Origin: Psychromonas marina | GTDB lineage: Bacteria > Pseudomonadota > Gammaproteobacteria > Enterobacterales > Psychromonadaceae | Direction: 5' to 3' | DNA length: 64,000 bases | Assembly (NCBI RefSeq): GCF_030161115.1 | Contig: NZ_BSPQ01000013.1 | Location: 310,001 to 374,000, forward strand | Part shown: in pieces, positions 1 through 8,338 of the stretch | Position numbering within the stretch: position 1 is the first letter of the stretch | How the letters are laid out: every line of letters starts with the position of its first letter | Translations under genes and position numbers: made by a program | The notes under the pieces: generated by a model | Told to the model about the DNA's origin: nothing | Databases searched by the model: none | What the model saw: the letters and a program-made list of their open reading frames with translations, nothing else

Positions 1-322
1 CTAATTGATACACTCCCTCATACTCCTCCATTTCAAGCAGATCATTAGCTAGTTCAACAAGATCTAAAAAATCATAAAACCCTTCAAATCCGGTAGGCAT
101 AATAAATAAACTTGTTTCCGTTTCACTGTGCTCATCTAAAAAACGGCACTCATTTAATAAGCACTGCAGCACCGTTGCTTTGTCATGCCCCTCTGCGACT
201 TTATAACGGATAGAGCCTCGCTCCACTTCTCTACGCGCAAAAGGGCAAATATTGTATTTCACTATCACCTTACTCACCCAGTTTTTAGTTTCTTGTATCG
301 TATTTTCTGCGCTGTTCATCAT
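1..322 (-). CDS. DUF1415 family protein (5' part; continues past the left edge)
   Basis: An open frame runs from ATG-ATG (322 or 319) on the minus strand to the edge of the window without a stop, giving about 106 residues. The visible N-terminus contains KYNICPFARREVERG, the hallmark of the DUF1415 family, whose members are usually about 180 residues long. The rest of the gene lies outside the window. A purine-rich GAGAAA lies just before the ATG pair. The function of the family is not established. It is separated from the cupin gene by about 80 bases and faces the same way, so the two could be co-transcribed. Confidence 0.85.
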   Translation of the reverse strand, partial: MMNSAENTIQETKNWVSKVIVKYNICPFARREVERGSIRYKVAEGHDKATVLQCLLNECRFLDEHSETETSLFIMPTGFEGFYDFLDLVELANDLLEMEEYEGVYQL

Positions 323-404
323 TTTCTCTATCCATTATTCTTAATATTTAAAACCATAGCTTAACATCATACACAATTGGCATTACCAATTGATTAAAAA
401 CGCC

Positions 405-1049
405 CTACAAGTGCCCTACCTTCACTAGAATAACGGTTTCTTGTTCAACATAAGGGTTATGCTCACTCAAATGCGGGCTTCTGATCCAGCTACCTTTCGG
501 GTAACGTCCGTGCTCATCAATAAATTCGCCACTAATTACAAAGATCTCTTCACCACCAAAGTGACGATGTTTTTGAAATTTTTCACCTGCAGGCCATTTC
601 ACTAAAGCAGTCGACTCACCTAAATGTTGATGCAGGGGCATAACTTGTAAACCGCCTATACCCGGCAGCCAAGGTTGCTGATGAGTATCAATCACCAAGT
701 GCTCTTTATCTCCACCTTGAAACTGGTGTAGCTTAACCAATATTACACATCCCTCTTTACTATAGGGCGCGTGCAGAAAGCCTTCTGGGTTTCTAAAGTA
801 ACTACCCGCATGATAATCGCCCGTGTGGTCAGAAAAAACACCTGACAATACCAATATTTCTTCACCTAAAGGATGATCGTGCTCGCTAAACGTTGCCCCT
901 GCATCAAATTTTACAATACTCGTTGCATGGCCTCGTTCAGCGTCTTCTCGTGCAAGAGGCTTACGCCAAACACCTGCTTTAGGACTGGCAACCCATGCTT
1001 GTTGTTCGGTGTTTATCACCACCTTTTTATCGAAACTCATATTTAACAT
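405..1049 (-). CDS. Double cupin protein, ChrR-like
   Basis: A 214-residue cytoplasmic protein made of two cupin repeats. The first has HDHPLGEEILVLSG near residue 57 and the second HRHFGGEEIFVISG near residue 161. Both keep the HxHxxGEE metal-binding set, so both barrels could bind metal. The repeats resemble the C-terminal cupin of the anti-sigma factor ChrR, but the N-terminal zinc anti-sigma domain is absent and no ECF sigma gene is adjacent, so an anti-sigma role is unlikely. The start is set by AAGGAG six bases before ATG at 1049; a second ATG nine bases inside lacks this spacing. Substrate unknown. Confidence 0.85.
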   Translation of the reverse strand: MLNMSFDKKVVINTEQQAWVASPKAGVWRKPLAREDAERGHATSIVKFDAGATFSEHDHPLGEEILVLSGVFSDHTGDYHAGSYFRNPEGFLHAPYSKEGCVILVKLHQFQGGDKEHLVIDTHQQPWLPGIGGLQVMPLHQHLGESTALVKWPAGEKFQKHRHFGGEEIFVISGEFIDEHGRYPKGSWIRSPHLSEHNPYVEQETVILVKVGHL

Positions 1050-1092
1050 GTTATCTCCTTATCCTGTTACCCAGCGTTTTCAGTGAAAAAAC

Positions 1093-4008
1093 CTACACTT
1101 TTATCTTTGGCCATTGTAGTTGTGCTTTATCAATACCGTTTTTACAGCTCAATGGATCATTACCTTTATAGTTTCTGCATCCCCAAAACTCCCCTTTATT
1201 ACTTTTGCGTAATACCATTTCAGCACCACACTTTTCACAAACAGGTAAGATATCGTTACAAGTCGGATTTAAGCAGGTTTTAAAACCCGGGAATCTGTTT
1301 TTTGTCATGACACTTGCACATTTTTCGCAAGCTCTCTCTTTATGATCACAACGAGGAAAATGAGAGCAAGAATAAAAGTTACCATAGCGACCGACACGGG
1401 GTTTTAGCGTGCCCGTTTCACAGATTAAACAACGTATCTGCTCAACAAATGCTTGATTAACAGTAATGCCAAACTCATTCAGTTCAACATCATGCTCTGC
1501 AATCAACTCTTTAACAAAAGTGCTAGCATCGGTCATATCAGCAATGATATAAGATCTATCCTTCGCACGCGTTAACGCCACATAGAATAAACGCCTCTCC
1601 TCTGCGTGTTCAAAATCCTCCTGTTTAGCAAGTAAGGCCTCTAAAATAGGCGGTGTCGCTTTAGTGGAGGGAAAACCATGCTTGCCTGATTTGAGCCCAA
1701 GAATAACCACGTAATCAGCCTCTTTACCTTTAGCCGTATGAAAAGATTGTGTTTGTATGGTTAACATCGGATATTTTTGATTTAACTTTGTGATAGCCCC
1801 TTTATTAGGTAGTTGAAACCAAAAACGGGCGAGCAGGTAAACTGACGTTTTTTTATCACTTTTAGCGGTGATTGCTGCTAATACATCATCAATCGCGCCA
1901 TTTGCCATTTCATCTACTAAGGGCTGATTTTGTGTGGTAGCGCCACCGGCACTTCGACGTAAGATTGATACCGCGGGTGCAGAGACCTGTTTTTTAGAAT
2001 GAATAATTTTATCTATTTGCGCTGGATTTTTACCAACAAAAGCGGTCGCCACTTCACCTATTTTATTATTAAAACGAAATGTTTGATCAAGCTCTGTTTG
2101 TGTTGTTGCACCAAAATAATCGGAAAATCCGGTCGTGAGGCTTACATCTGCGCCGCTGAAACGATAAATAGCTTGCCAATCATCGCCCACCGCAAAAACA
2201 GAACAGTCTTGATTATTATCACGCAACGCCTTTACTAAACGAGCTCGTGGCTCAGAAATATCCTGAAACTCATCCACCATAATGTAACGCCAAGGTGATT
2301 TAAACAGCCCTGCATTAATATAGTTAAGCGCTTTGTTGATCATATCTTCAAAGTCTATCTCACCATTTTTCGTTAATGTTGCTTGGTATTTGTCTATTAT
2401 AGGCGTCAGTAACGCGAATACTTTCTCCGTTTGCTGCGGGGCGACTGCGTTTGCAATCACTTGTTTTTCAGTACTTGCATCTAAACAGGCCGCTTTATAA
2501 AGTCCGACTAGCTTTGTAAATATTTCAGCAAGTAGTGTAATACGTCCTGTTTCTCGTAACGTTACTAACATTGCCTGATCGGAAAGTCTGCTACATTCAA
2601 ACGCATTTATTTCAAAGTGTTCTTTTAGGGAAGGTAGAAGTGTGCCAGCTCGATGTTGCGCGTAAGTAAATTCAATACACTGTGTACTATTCTTCTGATG
2701 CGTATCGCGCTTCCATTGCATCGATTGATGATATTTTTCTTGATCAATGTAAGATGCAGTTTCACCATTTTCATCAATACCATAATATTCAATATATAGG
2801 TTCAACTCTGGAAGAAAAAAATCGGGCTGATACTGTTTACGCTCAATCGTACTAACTTCAACTTGATAATTGACTTCATACTGATATTCAACACCGTGAG
2901 TAAACAACCAATTGGCAATATGCAACTGCCCAAAGCTTTTAACCAACTCTCCTTTTAAGGTGCGAATATCGTTATCGGTTAAATATTGGTAATACTCACC
3001 GAGGGTTTTAAAATCAAATTCATTTTTTTCAACGTAATAATATTGACTGAAATACCCTAATACCAGCTTACGGTATGGTGCCTGCTGCTCTATTAAATAT
3101 TCGAAATAACTTTGTACCCACTTCGCTTTGGCTTTTTCATCCTCAGCAAACCGTGACAAATTTGGCTTTGCCCCTTCAACTTGTGCGATAATGGTCAACC
3201 CTAAACTATGAAAAGTAGTTGCTGAGACTTTATCCGTTGACAGTTTTTCTTTAATACGTTGATCCATCTCATCGGCCGCTTTTCTACCATAAGCAAGCAG
3301 TAATAGTTGATCATTATTCGCTTGTCCGCTATTTAATAGATAACCGGTTCGCCCGACCATAACACTGGTTTTACCCGTTCCTGCGCCCGCTAATAACAGG
3401 TTATTATCATCATCAATGATACAAGCTCGACGTTGCATTGGGGTTAATGGATTTGTTTCAACTGTGTCGAAATAGCGCTGATAAGTTGATAACTGTTGCT
3501 GAATATAAGTTTCACGGCAGGCATCAAAATCAGATTGTTGCCAGCGATGATAATCGGCTAATAACTGCGTCAGTTTACCCGTTTGTTGTAAACAACGACT
3601 CGACTTAGCCCAGGGAAACCAGCGCTGATATTCAGTGTTCACTACCAGCTGTATCTTTTTGATAGCAGATTGGCGTAAATAGCGACGACGAATAACACTA
3701 TCCACCTTGTTTATTAGTGTTTGCAGACGGTTTTTATGATTTTCAATCCATAATGTTTCAATCGTCTCTTGCTGTTTTTTATCACTACTGTAATCGAGCT
3801 TACTGAGCACATATTGCTGTTCAAGCGTACTAAAGGAAATGGTTTGTCCAAACCAACCAGCAATAAACTGTGGTGGCGATAACATCGCTTGCCAACTAAT
3901 TTCCGTTATCTGTTTTTTAACAAGGATCGTCAGTCCTTTATCATCGATGATTATTTTCGTGCGGTTGCCAAAGAGTCGGCCGAAAAAACTTGAAGAGATT
4001 GATTTCAT
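1093..4008 (-). CDS. helD: HelD-like superfamily I DNA helicase with C-terminal zinc fingers
   Basis: A UvrD/Rep-type 3'-5' helicase of 971 residues. The Walker A motif AGAGTGKT is near residue 208 and the Walker B motif VDEFQD near 577. Residues about 390-410 carry YQPDFFLPELNLYIEYYG, the nuclease-fold-like insertion also known from helicase IV. The C-terminus (about 857-970) adds several CxxC pairs (CLIC, CEKC, CEKCG) of the topoisomerase C4 zinc-finger type. E. coli HelD is about 684 residues and ends before this region, so the zinc fingers are an extension. Likely role: DNA repair or recombination, with the fingers helping DNA binding (inference). Confidence 0.9.
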   Translation of the reverse strand: MKSISSSFFGRLFGNRTKIIIDDKGLTILVKKQITEISWQAMLSPPQFIAGWFGQTISFSTLEQQYVLSKLDYSSDKKQQETIETLWIENHKNRLQTLINKVDSVIRRRYLRQSAIKKIQLVVNTEYQRWFPWAKSSRCLQQTGKLTQLLADYHRWQQSDFDACRETYIQQQLSTYQRYFDTVETNPLTPMQRRACIIDDDNNLLLAGAGTGKTSVMVGRTGYLLNSGQANNDQLLLLAYGRKAADEMDQRIKEKLSTDKVSATTFHSLGLTIIAQVEGAKPNLSRFAEDEKAKAKWVQSYFEYLIEQQAPYRKLVLGYFSQYYYVEKNEFDFKTLGEYYQYLTDNDIRTLKGELVKSFGQLHIANWLFTHGVEYQYEVNYQVEVSTIERKQYQPDFFLPELNLYIEYYGIDENGETASYIDQEKYHQSMQWKRDTHQKNSTQCIEFTYAQHRAGTLLPSLKEHFEINAFECSRLSDQAMLVTLRETGRITLLAEIFTKLVGLYKAACLDASTEKQVIANAVAPQQTEKVFALLTPIIDKYQATLTKNGEIDFEDMINKALNYINAGLFKSPWRYIMVDEFQDISEPRARLVKALRDNNQDCSVFAVGDDWQAIYRFSGADVSLTTGFSDYFGATTQTELDQTFRFNNKIGEVATAFVGKNPAQIDKIIHSKKQVSAPAVSILRRSAGGATTQNQPLVDEMANGAIDDVLAAITAKSDKKTSVYLLARFWFQLPNKGAITKLNQKYPMLTIQTQSFHTAKGKEADYVVILGLKSGKHGFPSTKATPPILEALLAKQEDFEHAEERRLFYVALTRAKDRSYIIADMTDASTFVKELIAEHDVELNEFGITVNQAFVEQIRCLICETGTLKPRVGRYGNFYSCSHFPRCDHKERACEKCASVMTKNRFPGFKTCLNPTCNDILPVCEKCGAEMVLRKSNKGEFWGCRNYKGNDPLSCKNGIDKAQLQWPKIKV

Positions 4009-4265
4009 TAACGTAAAAAAACCTAAAGAAGAGGAGATTGAGTCATTATTCTATCAGCCGTGATAGCCTAGAGCATAACAAATACGAGCTTATCTTTAAA
4101 AACCAAGCAATTACTCAGTGTTAACCACTGCACAACCCTCAAATAAAATGTATCTCTGCGCTCTCATCAGTTAAAATGCTCCACAAAGTTCATTATCAAT
4201 AATACAAACATGCTGATTAAGCAGTTTATAAGCGTGTAAGTAAAAATATAAGGCAGTAAAATCAA

Positions 4266-5210
4266 ATGGCTAGTACAAGTATTCAGTGGTTTCCTGGGCA
4301 TATGCACAAGGCACACAAAGAGATCAAAGAAGTATTACCACAGGTTGATATCATCATCGAAGTGGTTGATGCACGTATTCCTTACAGCAGTGAAAACCCG
4401 CTGATTGCATCAATTCGAGAAAAAACACCTTGTATTAAGGTACTTAATAAATCTGATTTAGCGGATCCTGAGATCACTGCATTATGGGTTGATTACCTTG
4501 AGCAAGAGGAAGGTATAAAAGCATTAGCGATCACCACGAATAAAATCGAACAAGTACACCAAATCACTAAATTATGCCAACAGATGCTACCGAATCGTTT
4601 AAGTCAAGATAAACAGATTCGTGCCATGATCATGGGTATTCCCAATGTAGGTAAATCAACGATTATCAATATTTTAGCAGATCGTATCATCGCTAAAACG
4701 GGTAATGAACCTGCGGTAACTAAAAATCAGCAACGTATTCGCTTACCAAGTGGCATTATGCTTTGTGATACACCGGGATTTTTATGGCCAAAAATAGAGA
4801 ACCAAAATTCAGGCTATCGTTTGGCAGTAACAGGCGCGATTAAAGATACCGCGATTGAGTATGAAGATATCGCTTATTATGCTGCAGAGTATTTAATCAA
4901 GCACTACCCAGATCGTTTAAAAGCACGTTATGAGCTTGAGGAAGTGCCAGAAACTGATCATGAGTTAATGGAAGCGATTGCGCAACGTCGAGGTTGTTTA
5001 CGTGCAGGCGGACATTTTGATATCTATAAAGTATCAACTATTTTACTAAACGAATTACGTTCTGGTGCATTAGGGCCTATCAGTGTCGAAACACCTGATA
5101 TGGCAGAAGTCGAAAAAGTTGAAGTCGTTAAATTGATGGCACAACAAGCAGAAGATAAAGTAGCCAAAAAAGAAGCACGTCGACGCAGAAGCCGTAAAAA
5201 CAGAAGATAA
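4266..5210 (+). CDS. rbgA: Ribosome biogenesis GTPase RbgA/YlqF
   Basis: A circularly permuted GTPase of 314 residues. The G4 motif NKSD comes first (near residue 60), followed by G1 GIPNVGKST (near 123) and G3 DTPG (near 168). The N-terminus WFPGHMHKA is typical of YlqF/RbgA, which acts late in 50S subunit assembly. The C-terminus ends in a very basic tail (KKEARRRRSRKNRR) suited to rRNA contact. AAGG lies about ten bases before the ATG. It is monocistronic by appearance: a long inverted repeat follows the stop. RbgA is not universal in gammaproteobacteria, but the motif order leaves little doubt. Confidence 0.95.
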   Translation: MASTSIQWFPGHMHKAHKEIKEVLPQVDIIIEVVDARIPYSSENPLIASIREKTPCIKVLNKSDLADPEITALWVDYLEQEEGIKALAITTNKIEQVHQITKLCQQMLPNRLSQDKQIRAMIMGIPNVGKSTIINILADRIIAKTGNEPAVTKNQQRIRLPSGIMLCDTPGFLWPKIENQNSGYRLAVTGAIKDTAIEYEDIAYYAAEYLIKHYPDRLKARYELEEVPETDHELMEAIAQRRGCLRAGGHFDIYKVSTILLNELRSGALGPISVETPDMAEVEKVEVVKLMAQQAEDKVAKKEARRRRSRKNRR

Positions 5211-5221
5211 TAACCTTCCTA

Positions 5222-5286
5222 TAATCTGTGAATACTCGCTAACTTACTTATCTTAAAGTAGATTCTAAGTGCGAGATCACAGATTA
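5222..5286. repeat. Long inverted repeat between rbgA and the next gene
   Basis: TAATCTGTGA at 5222-5231 pairs perfectly with TCACAGATTA at 5277-5286, with an inner CTCGC/GCGAG pair. There is no T run after it, so it is not a classical intrinsic terminator. The arms contain TGTGA and TCACA half-sites, but 46 bases apart, too far for a normal CRP site. Confidence 0.6.
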
Positions 5287-5350
5287 ATGTCTCTTTATAG
5301 ACCTTTTGTTGCTATTATACTAAGTAAACTCGTTACTTAGGTGTAATCCC

Positions 5351-6001
5351 ATGAAAATATTAACAAAAACCCTGCTGCTTAGCCTCTGTACTAGCCCCTT
5401 CGTGATGGCTGATGATGAGATCAATTATCTCGATTATCGTGCTGCAAACAGTGCTATTAACTACAGCTTTATCAATATCGCCGCTGGTGCCAAAGGCTAT
5501 CAAGAAATAAATAATAATCTCACCGTTGCTGGTATCAATGGACAAGCACTGCTTAATGAATCGTTTATCTTCAAACTTGGTTATAAAGCAGAATTTTACG
5601 ATGAGACAATTAACGCTACAGAGATCTCTTTTCAAGACAACTTTGCGAATATTGGCATAGGCTGGCGTTATCCTATTTTGAAATCAACGGATCTTGAAAT
5701 CGATGGCAATCTTATATATTACTGGAATAGTGAAACCGATAATGATGACATTGGTTTAAAAGTGGGTGCAGCGCTTAATCATGGCTTTGGAGAAACCTTT
5801 GATGCCACATTAGGTATTCATTACCAGTCAATAGACCAAACTGATATTGGTAGCATCGAATTAGCCTTTACTAAATATATAACCCGTTATGTGGGTGTTG
5901 GCATTGATGGTTATGTCGCTCAATTTAATGACTCAGAACTCGATAAAACACTGGGTAACATCGGTTATCTGGGCGTACATCTAAAACTGGCTTTTTATTA
6001 A
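5351..6001 (+). CDS. Small outer-membrane beta-barrel-like protein, function unknown
   Basis: The protein has 216 residues and starts with a clear Sec signal (MKILTKTLLLSLCTSPFVMA, cut before DDEINY). The mature part alternates hydrophobic and polar residues with many aromatic strand ends and finishes in ...GVHLKLAFY. This C-terminal aromatic residue is expected for the BAM insertion signal of outer-membrane barrels. About eight to ten strands are plausible. I do not recognise the family. It stands alone after rbgA, with a weak purine-rich site before the ATG. Confidence 0.65.
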   Translation: MKILTKTLLLSLCTSPFVMADDEINYLDYRAANSAINYSFINIAAGAKGYQEINNNLTVAGINGQALLNESFIFKLGYKAEFYDETINATEISFQDNFANIGIGWRYPILKSTDLEIDGNLIYYWNSETDNDDIGLKVGAALNHGFGETFDATLGIHYQSIDQTDIGSIELAFTKYITRYVGVGIDGYVAQFNDSELDKTLGNIGYLGVHLKLAFY

Positions 6002-6653
6002 CGTAAGTTTCTATTATTTAACTAGTATTAGACTGAATGTCGTTGTTATAACATATTGCAAGAGTTGCATGTTATAGCAACTATATCCGCCTCTATCGAC
6101 TAAGCCCTCATGGTAACCCTCTTGAATAACCACCTCCAAAGTTCATATTAAAATACCTTACTCTTCTGCCGGAAAGTGACAAAGTCATCAACAACTCAGA
6201 GAAACCAGTAAAATTACTCAATGAGTATTTATATACCTCTCTTTTAATCCCTCGTTTTTTCACAATAAATCAAACATAAATTATCCTCCCACCTAAAAAT
6301 CATATACCAATGTTGTATTACTTATCTACCAAGCTGTAACAATAAAAGCACAAACAAGTAACATTCACATCAAAAAAACAAATACAGCAAAGCAATCAAA
6401 AAGCATTTGACGTTACAGATCACATAAAATCTAACTCAAATACAAGCCCGTACAAATACCCTTATTAATCAAGCGTTAAAAACATCAAATAATGAAAAAA
6501 ATAAAGATTGATCTTGGTTTTTAATCATATTCAACGCTTAACGTGAACGAGATCGTTTTAATTGAACACAACCTTTGATGATAAAAAATATTTTTAATAG
6601 ACTCAAAATACAAAAAATCATATTGTATTATTTAACAAATATAAGGAAGTAGC
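6002..6653. other. Intergenic region before the lipoprotein gene
   Basis: No gene was found in these 650 AT-rich bases. Possible control elements: ACAGATCACAT at 6413-6423, a sequence seen again before the second general porin (18320-18330) and in similar form before the first; TTGTATTAC at 6313 and TTGTATTA at 6623, which are partial matches to the palindrome in front of the two symporter genes; and AACGAGATCGTT at 6546-6557, a short palindrome. Any of these may be chance in such AT-rich DNA. Confidence 0.4.
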
Positions 6654-8126
6654 ATGAAAATAACTAGAATTGTAGCCATCTCTTTAACAGCAGCACTTGC
6701 ATTTGGTTGTCGTTATGATGCCCCTGAAGAAGAGCAAGACCCTGGTACAATTGACCCACCAGCAGAATGTACGCCGGGGGTAGATTGTGAAGAGGTAGAA
6801 GTAGTTGCAAACTCGGTATTAATTCTAGATGACTCAACAGAAGAGGCCGGAGAGATGCGTTTTAACCTTCCAAGTGCACAGCCTTCTGGCGAACTATCAG
6901 TTAATATCAAAGTTGATTCTGCAGATGAAAAACTAAGTTACATTACTTTATTTGGCTCATCTACATCTACAAGTAATGCAATTCTTGATCTTAAAATGGG
7001 AGGCAAAAACTCTGATTACGCAAGTGATGCAGGTGATGATGAAACGGTTATCAAGTTACGTGAAAACAACGATTCTGCTGGTAATAAAGTTGAGGATCAA
7101 GATACAGGCTTAGCCTACCCAGGTAGTGAATGGGTAAATGTTTCTCTTAAATGGGGTGCTGGCGAAGTTATCATTACATTAAAAAATCATGCCTCTGGCG
7201 AAGAAATTGGTTCTTACACCTCTCCAATGCAAAATGTGCTAGATGTTGAAAAAATCACCTTTAAGATTTCTGATTCTGGTGGTGTTACCACAACAGACGC
7301 ACCTTATTATATTGATGACATTTTTGTATACGATGCTGACGGAGTTATCACTTACGAAGATAGCTTTAATGCGGAAGAATTTACAAAGACTTATTCAACG
7401 AAAGCTTCTGTTGTATTAACGGATGCTGAAAATGCAAATCCAGTAGATGAAGATGACGGTGGTGAAGAGCCGGGAGAGCCATCGGAACCATCGGAAGTAT
7501 TCGAAAATTTTGATTCATACGAAACCGGTGTAGAGGTTTCTCTAGCCAACGGCAGTGCTTGGAAAACTTGGAATACAGGTGAAGATGAATTAGGTGCTTA
7601 TGCGTTAGCTGAAATAACTGAAACTCAATCATTTAGTGGTACAAAGTCTCTATATTTATTTGATGGTTCAACTAAAACAAAACCATCTGCAGCCTTGGAG
7701 TTCTCTGCTGGGGAGGCGACTGAAGGTTCAGTTTCATTCTATGCTCTTCTTCCAGCAGAATCTGAAGAAGAAGGCACTGTAAAAAATGCAAAATCAACCT
7801 ATTTTAATATTGGTACTAGTAAAGATAACAGTGGTAGATATTTTGAAATTAAAGTAAGTGGATCAGGAAAAATTCAATATGAAGCTGGTGATTCAGACCC
7901 TGAGATAACTACGATTACAGCAGGCGAGTGGGTTAAATATGAGCTTAGCTGGACTGCAGAAAACCAAGTAACTGTAAAAATAAATGGTGTAGATTTTGGT
8001 CCTTATGAGCAAATAGATACAGGACTAACAGGTGGTACACCTACGCAATTCACAGTTTATACTGGCGATAACAGCGGCAACAACAATACAGCTTATATCG
8101 ACGATGTGGATTCAGAATTGTTCTAA
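6654..8126 (+). CDS. Secreted lipoprotein with two jelly-roll, carbohydrate-binding-like domains
   Basis: A 490-residue lipoprotein with a lipobox AFGC (Cys19). An acidic, Pro-rich linker follows, then two beta-rich domains at about residues 50-250 and 280-490, joined by a Glu/Pro linker (EDDGGEEPGEPSEPSE). Both domains end with the pattern YIDDI/YIDDV, typical of LamG/jelly-roll carbohydrate-binding folds. No catalytic motif was recognised. It is followed closely by the PL7 lyase lipoprotein, so a role in holding alginate at the cell surface is likely (inference). AAGGAAG lies before the ATG. A terminator follows, so it is probably transcribed apart from the lyase. Confidence 0.7.
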   Translation: MKITRIVAISLTAALAFGCRYDAPEEEQDPGTIDPPAECTPGVDCEEVEVVANSVLILDDSTEEAGEMRFNLPSAQPSGELSVNIKVDSADEKLSYITLFGSSTSTSNAILDLKMGGKNSDYASDAGDDETVIKLRENNDSAGNKVEDQDTGLAYPGSEWVNVSLKWGAGEVIITLKNHASGEEIGSYTSPMQNVLDVEKITFKISDSGGVTTTDAPYYIDDIFVYDADGVITYEDSFNAEEFTKTYSTKASVVLTDAENANPVDEDDGGEEPGEPSEPSEVFENFDSYETGVEVSLANGSAWKTWNTGEDELGAYALAEITETQSFSGTKSLYLFDGSTKTKPSAALEFSAGEATEGSVSFYALLPAESEEEGTVKNAKSTYFNIGTSKDNSGRYFEIKVSGSGKIQYEAGDSDPEITTITAGEWVKYELSWTAENQVTVKINGVDFGPYEQIDTGLTGGTPTQFTVYTGDNSGNNNTAYIDDVDSELF

Positions 8127-8165
8127 TCAAGTTTGATTAGGTAACTAACTGTCAAATATATAAAT

Positions 8166-8192
8166 AAGGCCGACTTTTTAGTCGGCCTTTTT
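8166..8192 (+). terminator. Intrinsic terminator after the lipoprotein gene
   Basis: Stem GGCCGAC/GTCGGCC (8168-8174 with 8181-8187) with a T-rich loop, followed by a run of Ts. Confidence 0.9.
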
Positions 8193-8320
8193 GTAGCTCA
8201 TTTATAAAAACAATACTGCATATAATGGCTTGACCACTACGCATAGATCAACAACCGATAATTTTTTATTAATTTAATAACCCCTTATTCAATTAGCAAT
8301 AATTTATTAAAAATTACAAA

Positions 8321-8338
8321 ATGGATACTACACAGTGA
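8321..8338 (+). other. Five-codon reading frame overlapping the lyase start
   Basis: ATGGATACTACACAGTGA ends in a TGA that overlaps the GTG start of the lyase gene (GTGA). It may couple translation to the next frame, but it has no clear ribosome binding site, so it may be chance. Confidence 0.3.

Noticed and set aside
1083-1283. Plus-strand frame across the end of the helicase gene
   Set aside because: It is a shadow of the zinc-finger codons on the other strand.
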